From: Episyrphus balteatus
Lineage: Eukaryota > Arthropoda > Insecta > Diptera > Syrphidae
Direction: 5' to 3'
Assembly (NCBI RefSeq): GCF_945859705.1
Contig: NC_079134.1
Location: 64,644,437 to 64,708,436, forward strand
DNA: 64,000 bases
The notes under the pieces are model-generated. The model worked only from the letters and a program-made list of their open reading frames with translations, made no database searches and had not been told where the DNA came from. Positions 40,529 through 52,190 of this stretch are shown here, piece by piece (positions within the stretch are counted from its first letter, which is position 1; every line of letters begins with the position of its first letter). Made by a program: the position numbers and the translations under genes.

Positions 40529-42720
40529 ATCACCGATGCCATTGAGAAAGCTCTTGAAGAAAAGAAAATTTGTTCAGCGGTCTTTTTAGATGTGTCTCAA
40601 GCTTTTGATAAAGTATGGCACGAGGGTCTCAAATTCAAGTTAAGACAAGTCCTACATGAAGGACTCTTTACCATTCTTGGAGAATATCTAGAGAACAGAA
40701 TTTTCCGCGTTGGACACGGAAATGATTACTCTGGCTTTAGGGAAATAGTGGCTGGGGTACCACAAGGTAGCGTTTTAGGTCCCATTCTGTACCTTCTATT
40801 CACACGCGAGGTAAACTCAAACACAAAACACTGTAGCTACTTTTGCTGACGATACTTGCAGTACCTAGGCAAAACAATTAACGAATCGACAAGTAAATTG
40901 CAAAATGCTCTTAACAATATCAATGAATGGACAAAAACATGGCGAATAGCGCTTAACGAATTTGAGTCAGTCCACGTGGACTTTACGTATAAGAAAATAA
41001 ATAGACTACTTGTTTTTATTAATACTACTCAGGTCCCGTTTGCAAATGAGGTAAAATATCTCGGGGTGAGTCTCGACGCGAAATTTAAATGGAAGCCGCA
41101 TGTTAAAAATAAATGTGATCAGTTAAATATGAAATTAAGAGAAATGTACTTGTTGCTCGGACAGCATTCTAGACCTAGTATTGAAAACAAATTATTAGTT
41201 TACAAACAGGTAGGTTTAAGTAACCTGTCTGGACCTGGACATATGGTATTCAACTCTAGGGTTTTACCCGCGATACAAATTTAAATAGATTACAAACTTT
41301 TGAAAATAAATTATTAAGATCATTTGTAAATGCACCGTGGTATATAAGAAACGAAGATCTTGACAGGGGTCTTGGAATCCCCACGGTTCGCGAAGAAATA
41401 AAAACTTTTACCCGAAAGTAGGGCTGTAAAAGTAACGACAAAATGAGTACCCGCATGTATACGTTACTTTTGATACTAGTACCCGCATCAATAATATCGT
41501 TACTCGTTACTTTCGTATGCTTCGTATTTTTCGTATATTTCGTATGTTTCGTATGTCTCGCATGCTTCGTACGTTTCGTACTTTTCGTATATTTCATGTA
41601 TTTTATACGTTTCGTATGTTTGGTATTTTAAGTATCTTTCGTACGTTGGTATAAGAGTAAAAAAAATTTTTTTTTGAAAAAAAAAAAAACAAAAACAATT
41701 TGTATAATCTAAGCTACATTTTAAAGCCATAAGCATTAATTTAAGTTGCGGCGTTCTCATGTTATAAGAGTTTGAAGGTAGCTATACTGATTTTTTTTTC
41801 GATTTTTTTTTAATCAAACGTGGAAATTTTTTTTTATTTTTTTCGATTTTTTCGACAAAACTTTGGTAATTTTTTGTTTATATCCGTTCAGTAATCTTAT
41901 CACAATTCCTTAGAGAACTTTATTTCAAAAGAACACCGCGCAGATCCCGGAATATTAACACTTCAATACAACCATGTCGAACAATTTTTAATTTTTTTTT
42001 CTATTGACAGTGATTTTCAAATCTCGTTTTCTCGGCTTTTTTTTTCAGTTGAAAATTTTGCACTGAAAATTAACAAATTTTTTCAAAAACCAAAACACTT
42101 TTGTACATTCTTAAGCTACATTTCAAGACCATTAACAAAAAGGTCATAAACACATTGGTTGCGGCAGGGGTATATGTATTTCGGCCACATAGAGAAAATA
42201 CTAAAACGGGTCTTTTGATATTTCTGTATAAATTATTATCGATAACTCAACTATACCTTTGAACTACTGTTTTTATCGAGACAAAAGTAATCTCCAGATA
42301 ATTATCTGGAGTTAACATTCCGACTACGGTATCGATACGAGATGCTAAATGCGCCAAATTGAGTGTATCACTTCGTTTCGTATCTCATATATCGGATGAT
42401 TTAGTATTGAAATTGGAATGGGGTCGTTACTCGTATGTTTCGTATCTCGTATGTTTCGTTACTTCAGTACCCAGTAACGAAACATGCGAGTAACGATACT
42501 TTTTAGAAAGTAAGGTTTCGTTACTCGTTACTGAAGCAAATACCCGCGTTTTAGTAACGAATACATACAATTTGCTACAGCTCTACCCGAAAGCATAGAA
42601 AACGGTTTGTCGAACATACTTAGAGAACAATACTAGAAATTCTCGACGAGACAAACTTACGTTTGCGAAAGACTAAACCTTCCGATTTGGTAGGTACAGC
42701 CAAATTTTTCAATTTAATTC
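40529..42720 (+). pseudogene. Jockey-like RT fragment D (split by hAT-type element)
   Basis: RT motifs are readable: CSAVFLDVSQAFDKVWHEGL (motif A, 40574-40630), VAGVPQGSVLGPILYLLF, then TVATFADDT across a frame change near 40835-40855, INEWTKTWRIALNE, VKYLGVSLDAKFKW and, after 41287, FVNAPWYIRNEDL. The sequence is interrupted at 41411-41418 by a 1,167-bp element and continues from 42594 to a decayed C-terminus. The N-terminal endonuclease is absent. It belongs to the jockey clade and is dead. Confidence 0.85.
41419..42585. mobile_element. 1,167-bp hAT-type non-autonomous element
   Basis: The ends are TAGGGCTGTA and, inverted, TAGAGCTGTA. CCCGAAAG flanks both sides (41411-41418 and 42586-42593), an 8-bp TSD as in hAT. 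Subterminal GTAACGA/TCGTTAC words recur at both ends, and a run of about twelve TTCGTATG-like units lies at 41515-41640. The middle (about 41690-41830) matches 55920-56050 in inverse orientation. No transposase. Confidence 0.88.
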
Positions 42721-43404
42721 CTCTATTTCAAAATATCGGCATTGATTAATATAAACTAAAATTTTTATAGATTTTATTTGTTTCTTTCCTATAAAATACT
42801 TTTTTTTTGATAGCAAAATTTGAACCATTACTTTAATGATTTAATTTTTAAAAAAATGTTGTTAAGCTATTTCTAAATATCATCAGTAGGAATTTTACCG
42901 GAAAGTTACCTAAAACACGTAACTAAATTTCGAGAAAGATAAATTGCTAGATAAGTTGTGATGACAACGAACCAACGCATACAATCGGTACATTTGAGGA
43001 GAGCGTTCGGTTACTTAAAAAAGCGTAAACAACCAAAGAAAGCATGATGCGTTTGAGTCTCTTGTCTCTTCTAATTTACGAGACAAAGAATGTGATGAAC
43101 ACCGATAAAGGAAATATTCTTTCTCCCTTATTTGCATTAGCATTAATTTTAAAAAAGCTTTTGATTGAAATTTTGTTTGTTTTTATTTTAATTTTCTTTT
43201 AACAATTTTGTTTACTTTTTAAGTATCGATTGTTATTCGCTGAAGATGGGCTGCAGGCGAGCTTGAAAGGGAGAGATGCATCTCAAAAAAAAAAATCTCA
43301 ATCGGATAAAATCTCCAGAAAATTTTTGATCCCATGCACGGTGCCGAACCTGGGACTTTTGCCGCCCCCGGAAAATTCAATTTTGGAGCCCCAAACTTAA
43401 AAAA
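42721..43404. other. Non-coding interval
   Basis: No gene seen. 43315-43400 is relatively GC-rich (CCCATGCACGGTGCCGAACC) and could be an LTR/PBS relic or tRNA-like scrap, unproven. Confidence 0.4.
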
Positions 43405-44150
43405 AATGGTTTTCTGTAAAGCCGGTTTACGGACGATGATTTTACGTGATAACTTCATAAGAAAACAGGTTGTGTGCTTTTGTTAAAAAAAAAATCTTTT
43501 TTTTTCTTTTCTGATTGTATCAATTTTTTTATATGAAAAGCTTACAAAAAAAATTACACTATTAAAAAGATCAATATTTTTTCTAAAGAATAAAGCCATA
43601 CTTAAATGTTTACAAGGCGTAAAAGGTACCTATACAAATAAAAAAAATAAAACTTGTTTTCTTCTTACACCATTTAATCCATTTTTTATATAAATTTTAT
43701 ACCATCTGAAGACCTATTGATTCAACTCAAAATATTCATATCAACCATGTCTGTACGACATCTATATTAAGAGCTAGAATTTTTTTAACCCAATCAATTC
43801 TCATAAAAAAACAAGAAAATCAATATTCTTTTTTTCAATTACCTACCTTAAATGAATTTTTTTTAAATGACAACCTAAAATAAATTGTATATCATTTAAA
43901 AGCTTATTATTTCACATTTTATATGACGCTTCAACCATATTTCTACGTTGCCTACAAAAAAAGGAAGAATTTTTTAAAGCCAACCGTGTCGAAATTTCAA
44001 ACTGATATTACGGCACGTCCCACACTGGTGGCTGGTCATGGCATCAGATCTCCACAGGTGTTTTGAAATATTTCTGAAGTTTTTTTAATTAAACATTGTG
44101 TAGCATGTAGTAAATGTACCGTTATGTGTTATATACAGTCCGGATAGCCT
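43405..44150 (+). repeat. Dispersed repeat R1, copy 2
   Basis: Matches 16558-17410 in the same orientation with indels, ending near ACCGTTATGTGTTATATA. Confidence 0.75.
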
Positions 44151-44468
44151 CACTTATAGTACTTTTAAAAATCATCTGTTTTTTGTACTTTTTGGATGTG
44201 AACATATTGTAATTTTAACTGATCAGGAAGTAGACACAACTGTGTCAGGAATGCAGACAAGTTTTAATTGATTTCTTAAAGTTAGCGGTGTTTTTTAGAA
44301 CTATTTGTTGAATGTGAAAAAAATGTAACATCAGATCTGAAGAAACGTTATCCCAGGGGGCTTGGATGCCATCATTTGACGTCTTTTTCTTCTTACAGCT
44401 TTCTATATTCATAAACGGTCCGTTTTAGTTGATTTCACACATTTACCGTTACATTTGAAGCTGTAGGA

Positions 44469-45069
44469 ACAAGATTACCAACTTAGTCTTTTTAAACTTT
44501 GACTTTCTTTCCACGTTTTTATCCATAATTTGTAAGTCACGGAGCAGTGTCCTTCTAAAAAATGATTTGTAGGACTTTAATATTATCCTGGCATTAATAT
44601 TAAGTCGATTTAAATTTTGGTTTTCTAAGGCAGGACCATTACTTTACAACTGACAAAAACAGAAAGTACTCAGTCATTAAACGAATTTCTGACCATATCA
44701 ATAGTTCTTCCTTAAGGCTATAAAAACAATTTATAAAGGTTTTAAAAAGTTATCTGTAATAAAAATGTTTCAATATTGATAAGCAAATAGATAAACTACT
44801 TGAAAGTCGCTACAATACTCGAAAAAAAGAGACTTTTAACACGAGACGTAAAATTCTTCTTTATTCAGTACTTTCTGTTTTTGTCAGTTGTAAGGTAATG
44901 GCCCCACCTTAGAAAACCAAATTTAAATGGACATAATATTAATGCCAAGATAATATTAAAGTCCTACAAAACAGTTTTTAGAAGGACACTGCTCCGTTAC
45001 TTACAAATTATGGATAAAAACGTGGAAAGAAAGTCAAAGTTAAAAAAAAAACTAAGTTGGCAATCTTGT
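44469..45069. repeat. Palindrome with arms of about 205 bp
   Basis: The left arm 44469-44675 and the right arm 44864-45069 are near-exact inverse copies (anchors ACAAGATTACCAACTTAG with CTAAGTTGGCAATCTTGT, and ACAGAAAGTACT with AGTACTTTCTGT). The loop is about 190 bases. Transcription would give a long hairpin RNA. It may be an inverted-repeat element, but no TSD was identified. Confidence 0.88.
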
Positions 45070-45169
45070 ATTTGTATGTGCTCTAGATCAAAAAAAAGAA
45101 CGTGTTGAAAAATAGAACTCTATTTTACCATTATCTCAAAATTGTGAAAATAAAATTAATTGAACTGTT

Positions 45170-46070
45170 TTAGAACTGATTAAAATAAGAAATGTTCATA
45201 GAAGAAACTGGCAGAGGTACCACCAACCCTTCTCTCAAAGTATGGTGTCGTACTTCAACAAACGTATAACTTCTGCAATTGAAAATTTACGAAAAGAAGA
45301 ATGTAACACAAAATTAGAACTCCTAGAACCTGGTGCAAAACCTTTTTCGAATATGGTAAAAATAATTAAAAACAAAAATAGAAATATGCGTTCTTGAAAA
45401 CACAGTCTGAAACATTATATGTATACATACATATACTGACTTTGAAAAAGCTGAGGTGAGGAACTTGGCGCAGTTTTCTTAACAAACGCACTAGTTGAAA
45501 AAGCTGGAGAAAATTTTAACAACGCAGAAATTATAACTCCTTCTCATTACTTTGTGAGAGACAACGACATTAAAAATATTGTTAAAACATTAAAAGTAAG
45601 GAAAGTAAGTGGTATTGATAATATTAAAAACATATACATATCTTAAAATTTTACCTCCGATCAGTTATGCACATCTTACAATCATTATTAATGCTTGCCT
45701 CAAACAGCAATGCTTTCCAAATTCTTGGAAATAAGCTAAAGTTGTACCCATCATCAAAGCAGGTAAACCTTTAGAAAGTCCCCAAAGTTACAGGCCTATT
45801 AGCCTTTTAAGTAGTGTAAGTAAAATCCTAGAAAAAGTCCTTAAACAAAAAATAGGAAAGTTTATCTGTGATAAAGAAATTTTACCAGACCAGCAATTTG
45901 GATTTAGACAATTTCGCAGCACATCTCATCAAGTTAAGAGAATATGCGAAAATATCAAAAGAAATCGATCTTTAGATAGATCTAGTGGAATGATCATTTT
46001 AGACATTGAAAAAGCGTTTGATTCGGTCTGGCACAATGCCTTAGTTTACAAATTGTTACATTATAAATAA
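45170..46070 (+). pseudogene. Jockey-like RT fragment E
   Basis: No long open frame remains, but the translation shows endonuclease-RT linker sequence and then FPNSWK, VVPIIKAGKPLESPQSYRPI, SLLSSVSKILEKVL, LPDQQFGFRQFRSTSHQV and MIILDIEKAFDSVWHNALVY (motif A). It stops abruptly near 46070 before motifs B and C, where a repeat begins. It is jockey clade and is broken by stops, for example at about 45643 and 45734. Confidence 0.8.
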
Positions 46071-47357
46071 CCACCTCACTTGAGACATACATGTCCTGAC
46101 TAAACCCCTAGTCCTAGAAAAATGGTTTATACCTTTTTGAAAAGGGTGTTTAATATAGAACAGAACCTCATCAAATTTTTACATTTAGGCTATATATACA
46201 AAAATGGCCTAATAAGTCAACATATACTTATTTCAAATGAGGAAAAACTTTAACTTTCTTGGGGCGCCATCTAGAGTCAAAATAAAAATCTGAAAAAATT
46301 AGGGGATTTTTTTTTTTTATTATTAAGAAACAGTTTTTCCACTTAGGAAATTGATTCCCGAAAAAACCTATGTAACGAACGCCCTTATATATATATATTA
46401 TATTTATATGATTTTTTTAATTAAAATGAAGGTTTTTTCTTTCGTGGTTTCCTTCAAACTCTCTGTTATTATGTAAATAAATATTGTAGAAAAAAATGTT
46501 TCAGTAGAAAGATATGATATATCAAATCTCTGTATGAAAAATGTGCGGTGGCAATCCTTGAAAAAAATTATAACGAAATAAAGAAATCTTATCTAATCTA
46601 GTCCTGCCTATTGTTTATCCACAGTAAAAATTTCATTTATTTATCTGTTGAAGAAAAAAATATAAAACTAAAAACCGTTTAAAAACGGTCAAAAAACTTG
46701 GGACAAAAAAACTTGTTTTTGTGTATATTCGGCCAAAAATCATACCAATGCATGCGCAAGACTATAAACTATATGTTCTATTAGTTTGAGATTTTTTAAA
46801 CTCTACGAAAAATTGCTAAACATAAAAACCCACCCAAAAATACCCCTTAAAAAGAAGGTGTTTTTCAAAAATTCATATTTCAAAACGCAGAGATTTAGAA
46901 AAAAAACCTTTGTATACCCCTAATTTTTTTTTTCATTATCTTTTGAATAGCATTTTTCAAATTTTCAAAAAAGAAATTCTCCTACGTATAATCACTACTT
47001 TGTCAAAGTTCTACCTCATGTTTTAGTTTTAAAAAACCATTTATATAACTTGGTTTTGAATTTTATTTCAAATTTTTCAATACCACTGCCAGCCTAACAA
47101 TAAATTTATCCATCAATTAAAAAAAAATCGACTTTATACAACGTCACGTTTAAAAAATAGCCACTTTTTTCCAAGTTTGTTTTACCCCTATTTACCCTAT
47201 TAAATGATAGAATTTTTAAAAATCCTTCATTAGTATTCAACTTAAGGTTATTATGCTTCAAAGAAAATGGAGAAAATTTTTGTATCTCCAATAGTTTATT
47301 TTTAATTTCAATTTGAAATTTTTGCCACTCTGCTAAAAATTTCAGGTGGAAAGGGAG
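46071..47357. repeat. Non-coding interval with dispersed repeat R2, copy 2
   Basis: 46600-47230 matches 29960-30540. 46071-46600 holds no recognised gene. A TA-microsatellite occurs near 46386-46406. Confidence 0.6.
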
Positions 47358-47414
47358 AAAATGGCGTCACTTTTTCGTGGATGCTGCCATGGTTCATCGA
47401 TTTATAAGACGCCA
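47358..47414 (-). repeat. hAT 3'-end repeat, left part
   Basis: Continuous with 48915 onward when the 1.5-kb element is removed, and matched by 35277-35345. Confidence 0.75.
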
Positions 47415-48914
47415 CACTGTTGTCCAAAATGACTTATCTCGTTGCAAAAATCATAACTTTTGAACGGATTGAGGTAGCGGTACAGTTTTTTTTTTAATTT
47501 GAAGGAAATTTCCAGGGCTGTTACACCAATGAATTTCAAGAAAATTGTTTTACAGGGTGTTTAGGAATCATCGGCCGAAAACCGATTTTCTTAAAAAAAA
47601 AAATATTTAAATTAAAATTGGTATGCCATTTTGTAGAAATCACTAATTCACATCTAAAAAAAGTTCAGATTACACTTTTCCATGATATTACGATTATAGA
47701 GAATGCCAAAAAAGTTGGTCCCGGAAGTCCGTCTGTCTGTCTGTCTGTATAAGGATCTACATCCTAAACGGATGGACCGATTGACTTCAAATTTGGTATG
47801 TAGCATTTTTTGGAGACCCTCCAGAGGTGTTTTTGGAATTAATTTTTTTGGGCCAAAAATAACGGTACTTGTCATACACCAATTTCAGTAAAGCTGTAAT
47901 TGCTCAAAAACGGCTCCAACGATTTTGTTTAAAAAATTCAAATGTAAGTTTGAAAACAAGGTCTATCTTCTAATGAAAAAAATTTTTTTGGAAAATCATT
48001 ATTAACGGTACCTGCCATAGAACGGTTTTTTTTAAATCCGATATTCTCCGAAACGGCTTATTCGATTTCAACGAAACTTTTTTTGAAGAAGCACTTATAT
48101 AACTCAAATATAAGCCAAAAATAAAATTTCAAAAAAAATAATTTTTGGATTTTTAAAAAAATTTTGAAATTTTTTTTTGAAAAATAAAATTTTCGAAAAC
48201 GGGACATTGTATTTTTTTGAAATTTTGTTTTTAGATGTGGATTAGTGATTTCTACAAAATGGCATACCAATTTTAATTTAAACATTTTTTTTAAAGAAAA
48301 TCTGTTCCTTCTGCCTTCATTTTTTTTCAAAGTACAAAATCTCGGCAGTGCGCAAGCATGCGCAGCTAAATATTTTTATTTTGAATCAACAATTGATTGG
48401 TACACATACCCTATTCGGCTTAATGAATGGAACCGAATGGATTTTTTACGGTACCTGCCATAAAACCGTTTTTTTTCAAATCCGATATTCTCCAAAACGG
48501 CTTATTCGATTTCAACGAAACTTTTTGTGAAGAAGCACTTATATAACTCAAATATAAGCCAAAAATAAAATTTCAAAAAAAATAATTTTTGGATTTTTAA
48601 AAAAATTTTGAAATTTTTTTTTGAAAAATTAAATTTTCGAAAACGGGACATTGTATTTTTTTGAAATTTTGTTTTTAAATGTGGATTAGTGATTTCTACA
48701 AAATGGCATACCAATTTTAATTTAAACTTTTTTTTTAAAGAAAATCTGTTTTTGGCCGATGATTCCGAAACACCCTGTGAAATAATTTTATTGAAATTCA
48801 TTGGTATAACAGCCCTAGAAATGTCCTTCAAATAAAAAAAAAATTGTACCGCTAACTCAATCCGTTCAAAAGTTATGATTTTTGCAACGAGATAAGTCAT
48901 TTTGGACAACCGTG
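47415..48914. mobile_element. 1.5-kb element with about 235-bp TIRs (Transib-like TSD)
   Basis: The ends CACTGTTGTCCAAAATGAC and, inverted, CACGGTTGTCCAAAATGAC open TIRs that extend through TTATCTCGTTGCAAAAATCA and GATTTCTACAAAATGGCATACC (47415-47650 and 48670-48914). CGCCA flanks it at 47410-47414 and 48915-48919, and 35329-35345 shows the empty site. A 5-bp TSD and CAC ends fit Transib. Inside lie a CTGT microsatellite (about 47731-47750) and a direct duplication (48025-48300 and 48478-48750). No transposase. Confidence 0.85.
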
Positions 48915-48919
48915 CGCCA

Positions 48920-49385
48920 TCACGCCAAAAGAAAATCGTTCATATTAATATTAATATCTTCTTCTTCAATACGAATCAGCATGTCTTTTTCAATTAAAAT
49001 TGTTGCCAAGGCTGTTAATCACTCTTCAGTCATAATTGAGCGTAGACACGATTTTATTATTTTAAGTTTTGTAAAACTAGCTTCCCCTATAGCACACTTA
49101 TAGGAAACGTGAAGAGAATTTTTAACGCAGTTGTTAAATTTGGATACAATTCAAGCAAATTGTTCGAAGCTAAATAAAAATTAATAGCGGTTTGAAATCA
49201 GTTTAATTTGACGTTTGATATTCAGTCAATTAATTTCACAAAAGAGATCCCGAGCTATTACATCCTTTTGAACTTCGTCGTCAATTCTTGCTGTTAAAAT
49301 TGCTTCAAGTTTCTTGCAATCCTTAAAGTCAACATTTCGATAATTATCGTCTCCTTTCGCGAAGACTGAACGAAGAAAAAGTAGA
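48920..49385 (-). pseudogene. hAT transposase C-terminal fragment (ZMYM1-like)
   Basis: Minus-strand translation gives LEAILTARIDDEVQKDVIARDLFCEIN (upstream part abbreviated by position 49370-49226) and then, after frame changes near 49225, VSYKCAIGEASFTKLKIIKS and LRSIMTEE followed by LIEKDMLIRIE. The SFTKLKIIKSxLRS motif is the conserved hAT C-terminal dimerisation region, in the ZMYM1/DUF4371-like lineage. Stops at about 49228 and 49010 break it. The N-terminal zinc finger and RNase H-like core are missing, replaced by the jockey element at 49386. Confidence 0.75.
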
Positions 49386-51183
49386 GTGGTACACATACGA
49401 AAACAACTCGGAAAGACCTCTACGCGACGTGGTGAGGGGCTTACACTCTTCATGTCAAAAAACGACATCATTAATGATCTTAAAGAAAAGAATTACAAGA
49501 TCTTAGATGCTGAACACAATATAATCAAGAAAGAAAGACAACAAAAAGATAAAGAAACAGTTGTAGTACAACGTGGTTTCCCACTATTTATACTCACGTT
49601 TGATAAAACAGAAAAACTAGAGGAAATCTACAAAATCAAAACAATACTCAGCCTAGTAATTAGAATTGAACCTCTAAAAAAAACGTAGAAAACAAGTCCC
49701 TCAGTGTAAACGCTGTCAAGGATTAAAAGTGCATTAATTGCAACGGAAGTCACCCGGCAAGCTATAGAGGCTGTGAAGTAGCTAACGATTCATGCCCAAA
49801 GAAACCCACAAAGCAAATAGGGAACCAAACTTCTAAGACCCCTAAAAGAGTAAATACAATAAAACCCGCCACTGGTAAAGAAAATCAAACGCCAACAACA
49901 TCAAAGACGTCTCCAAAGAAACGTAATGGAAACTCATACGCTGAAATGGCGGCTACACCCGTAATTAAAAATAATTCCGATTCTGTCGCATTTTCTCAAT
50001 GCTTGGCTATAGTTTTGTCAAAAGTTGAGCATCAGTTGAATTAATGTCTGAAAGACTTTCTAAACTCTAAGATTTTATTTTATCCAACACTATACAAAAT
50101 ATAAATGATGGAAAAGCTTAAAATTATAACATGGAACGCGAATGGATTATGGCAAAGTCTTGGAGAATTAGAAATGGTTATGAGGGAAAAAGATATTGAC
50201 ATTTTTTGTCTGATATCAGAAACGCATGTAAAAAAAGAATCAAATTTCAATAACAACGGTTTTTTTGTATCATTATATATATAAAAGATTGTATTAAGCA
50301 CTCGATAGGTCTTAAGCTTGAGCTTGAATCGATGCAACTTATAAGTTTGCAAGTTGAAACTAAGCATGTAGATGGGGTTCTAGATGCATATCTCAAAAAG
50401 GCCGAGCGTTATACGAAGCATGTATGGAGAATAATTGTGACTTCCATTCTACTGGAAAAACCAACTTATTGGCCGGCAGATACCTCGAAAATACCTGACC
50501 TGATTGATTTCTTTAAAGTCAAGGGAATACCGTCAAATCGAATTGAAATAACAGAATGCTTTGATCTTTTCTCTGACCACTCTCCCGTTATTCTCACTAT
50601 GAGCGAAAGTTGAAATACCACCTAGGCTAACAAACGGTAAAACTAACTGAGAAGGCTTAAAGAAAGATATTGAGGATAATGTTGAATTAAGGGTATCACT
50701 ACAAACACACCTTGAGCCTGAGGAAGCGGTAGATAACTTTGTGCATATTGTTCAAAAAGGCGCATGGAACAACACCCCTTACCAAAGAGAAATTTCAGGG
50801 TACAAAGACGCTAAATATCCCCAAAGATAAAAGACGTACTTAAAGAAAAGCGAAAAGCGAGCAAGAAATGGCAACAAACCCAAACTCCTCAACATAAAGC
50901 TAATCTAAATCACCTCAGTAATTTGCTCAAAAAGATGATATCAAATTTCAAGAACCGCGAAGCTAAAAAACCTTGAAAATTTAACGGCAGGTAAAGAATT
51001 TAACTACTCTCTATGGAAAGCGATAAAAGCCACGAAAAAACCAAAGCTTCCAGCACTTCCGATTATGAAAGACCAAAACGAATGGACAAGGAGCGACAAA
51101 GAGAAAGCCAACGTTTTCGCTGATTACCTAGGGGAAACATTCAAACCATTTTATGGACAAGCATTGAATGATAGTATAAATAT
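49386..51183 (+). pseudogene. Jockey element F: ORF1 and endonuclease relics
   Basis: ORF1: TYENNSERPLRDVVRGLHSS and then, one phase over, LTFDKTEKLEEIYKIKT and RIEPLKK (49490-49685), the jockey Gag-like RNA-binding fold, followed by zinc knuckles CKRC and CINCNGSHPASYRGC (about 49705-49780). ORF2 starts ATGGAAAAGC at about 50111: LKIITWNANGLWQ and CLISETHV are endonuclease motifs. A deletion skips to 50332-50613 with FDLFSDHSPVIL (SDH). The remains of the linker to RT run to 51183, where an LTR begins. Many stops; dead. Confidence 0.82.
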
Positions 51184-51703
51184 TGTAACGATGAATTACT
51201 GAACTACTTTTAAGATAAATGTCTGAACACACTACCTACTACTGCAAAGGTAGAAATGTGAACGCACCTTAAATAATTAAGAAACTACCCTCTGAACACA
51301 TCTCTAAGAAAATCGACTGCTGAATATCACTTTGAATGCTGAATATCTTAAAATATCCCACTGGACTGAAAATATGAAGCGCCCCTCCTTGAAAGGAAGT
51401 TTCGAGAAGCAAAGACAAGAACCTTCGAAGACATTCTCGAATCTCAAAATTCCGGTATAAAAGGACAGTGTGGACACCGACTGGAGACAGTTTGATTTTG
51501 AAAGTGAAAGAGTACAGTACAAAGTGAAATAAAGTGTTTGAAATTGTTAGGAGTAAATAAAGTGATTTAACAGTGCGTTTGTTTAAGCGAATAATAAAAG
51601 TAAATTGAGTAATAATAAAGTTTGTTTAAATTTGAACGGAAAGATACGTGGAAATTAAATAAACGAAATAAGTTTTATTGTGAACCCGGAACGAAACATT
51701 ACA
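51184..51703 (+). repeat. 5' LTR of a SAP-gag gypsy element
   Basis: A 520-bp segment starting TGTAACGATG and ending AACATTACA (inverted TGTAA/TTACA ends). It has a TATA box TATAAAAG at 51456-51463, a downstream start region and AATAAA words at about 51529 and 51554. A PBS follows. No 3' LTR is in the window, so the start is inferred from the point where the jockey relic stops. Confidence 0.7.
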
Positions 51704-51704
51704 T

Positions 51705-51717
51705 TGGTGTCAGAAGT
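51705..51717 (+). promoter_or_regulatory. Primer-binding site (tRNA-Leu type)
   Basis: TGGTGTCAGAAGT follows the LTR by one base and would pair with an ACTTCTGACACCA 3' end, as in leucine-type tRNAs (family knowledge, less sure). Confidence 0.6.
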
Positions 51718-51827
51718 GCGAATTAGATAATTTCGCGAATAAAATAAAAAGTGCGCGTGTTTTAACAATATACAAAGTGTAAAACATTTTGAAAAAAATA
51801 AAAGTGCTCGCGTTTTAAAAAGTTAAA

Positions 51828-52190
51828 ATGGGTAAAGCATTAAATCAGTTAAGTTTGACTGAGCTTAACGCGGATTTAACTAAGCTAGGTCTTCCTACTG
51901 CTGGATCGAAAAATGACCTCATTATTCGTCTGCAGGATTATTTAACCCTGATAAGCGAAAATTTCGAAATTGAAATGCCAGAAGAACAAGTAAGTACTAG
52001 TTCCCGTAAAGGGAACGAATCAAACCCCAGTGTCCGAAGAGGTCGCGAACAAAAACAAAGTGTCCGAAAAGGACGCAAAAACAATATCTCCCGAAATGGA
52101 AGATGAAGTGATGATTGACAGTTTTTCCGATATGGACACTGACAATGACGCCCTTGAGGCTCCTCTCTCTGAGGACAAGTTACTTAGATC
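51828..52190 (+). pseudogene. Gag with N-terminal SAP domain (truncated)
   Basis: From ATG 51828: LSLTELNADLTKLGLPTAGS and KNDLIIRLQDYL form a SAP motif (two helices that bind AT-rich DNA). A basic stretch with imperfect repeats of VRxGRxxK and a frameshift near 52075 follow, then an acidic segment in another phase (PEMEDEVMIDSFSDMDTD). The element is cut at about 52190 by the LOA/I-like fragment. A SAP domain in Gag is known from some insect gypsy elements and might guide chromatin contact (inference). Confidence 0.7.

Noticed and set aside
41256..41760. Low-complexity frames rich in Thr-Lys-His or Phe-Val-Cys
   Set aside because: They are products of the TTCGTATG tandem array in a hAT-type element, not genes.
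47654..48909. Lys/Phe-rich frames at 47.6-48.9 kb
   Set aside because: They lie in the TIRs and internal duplication of the 1.5-kb element; the same peptide appears twice only because the DNA is duplicated.
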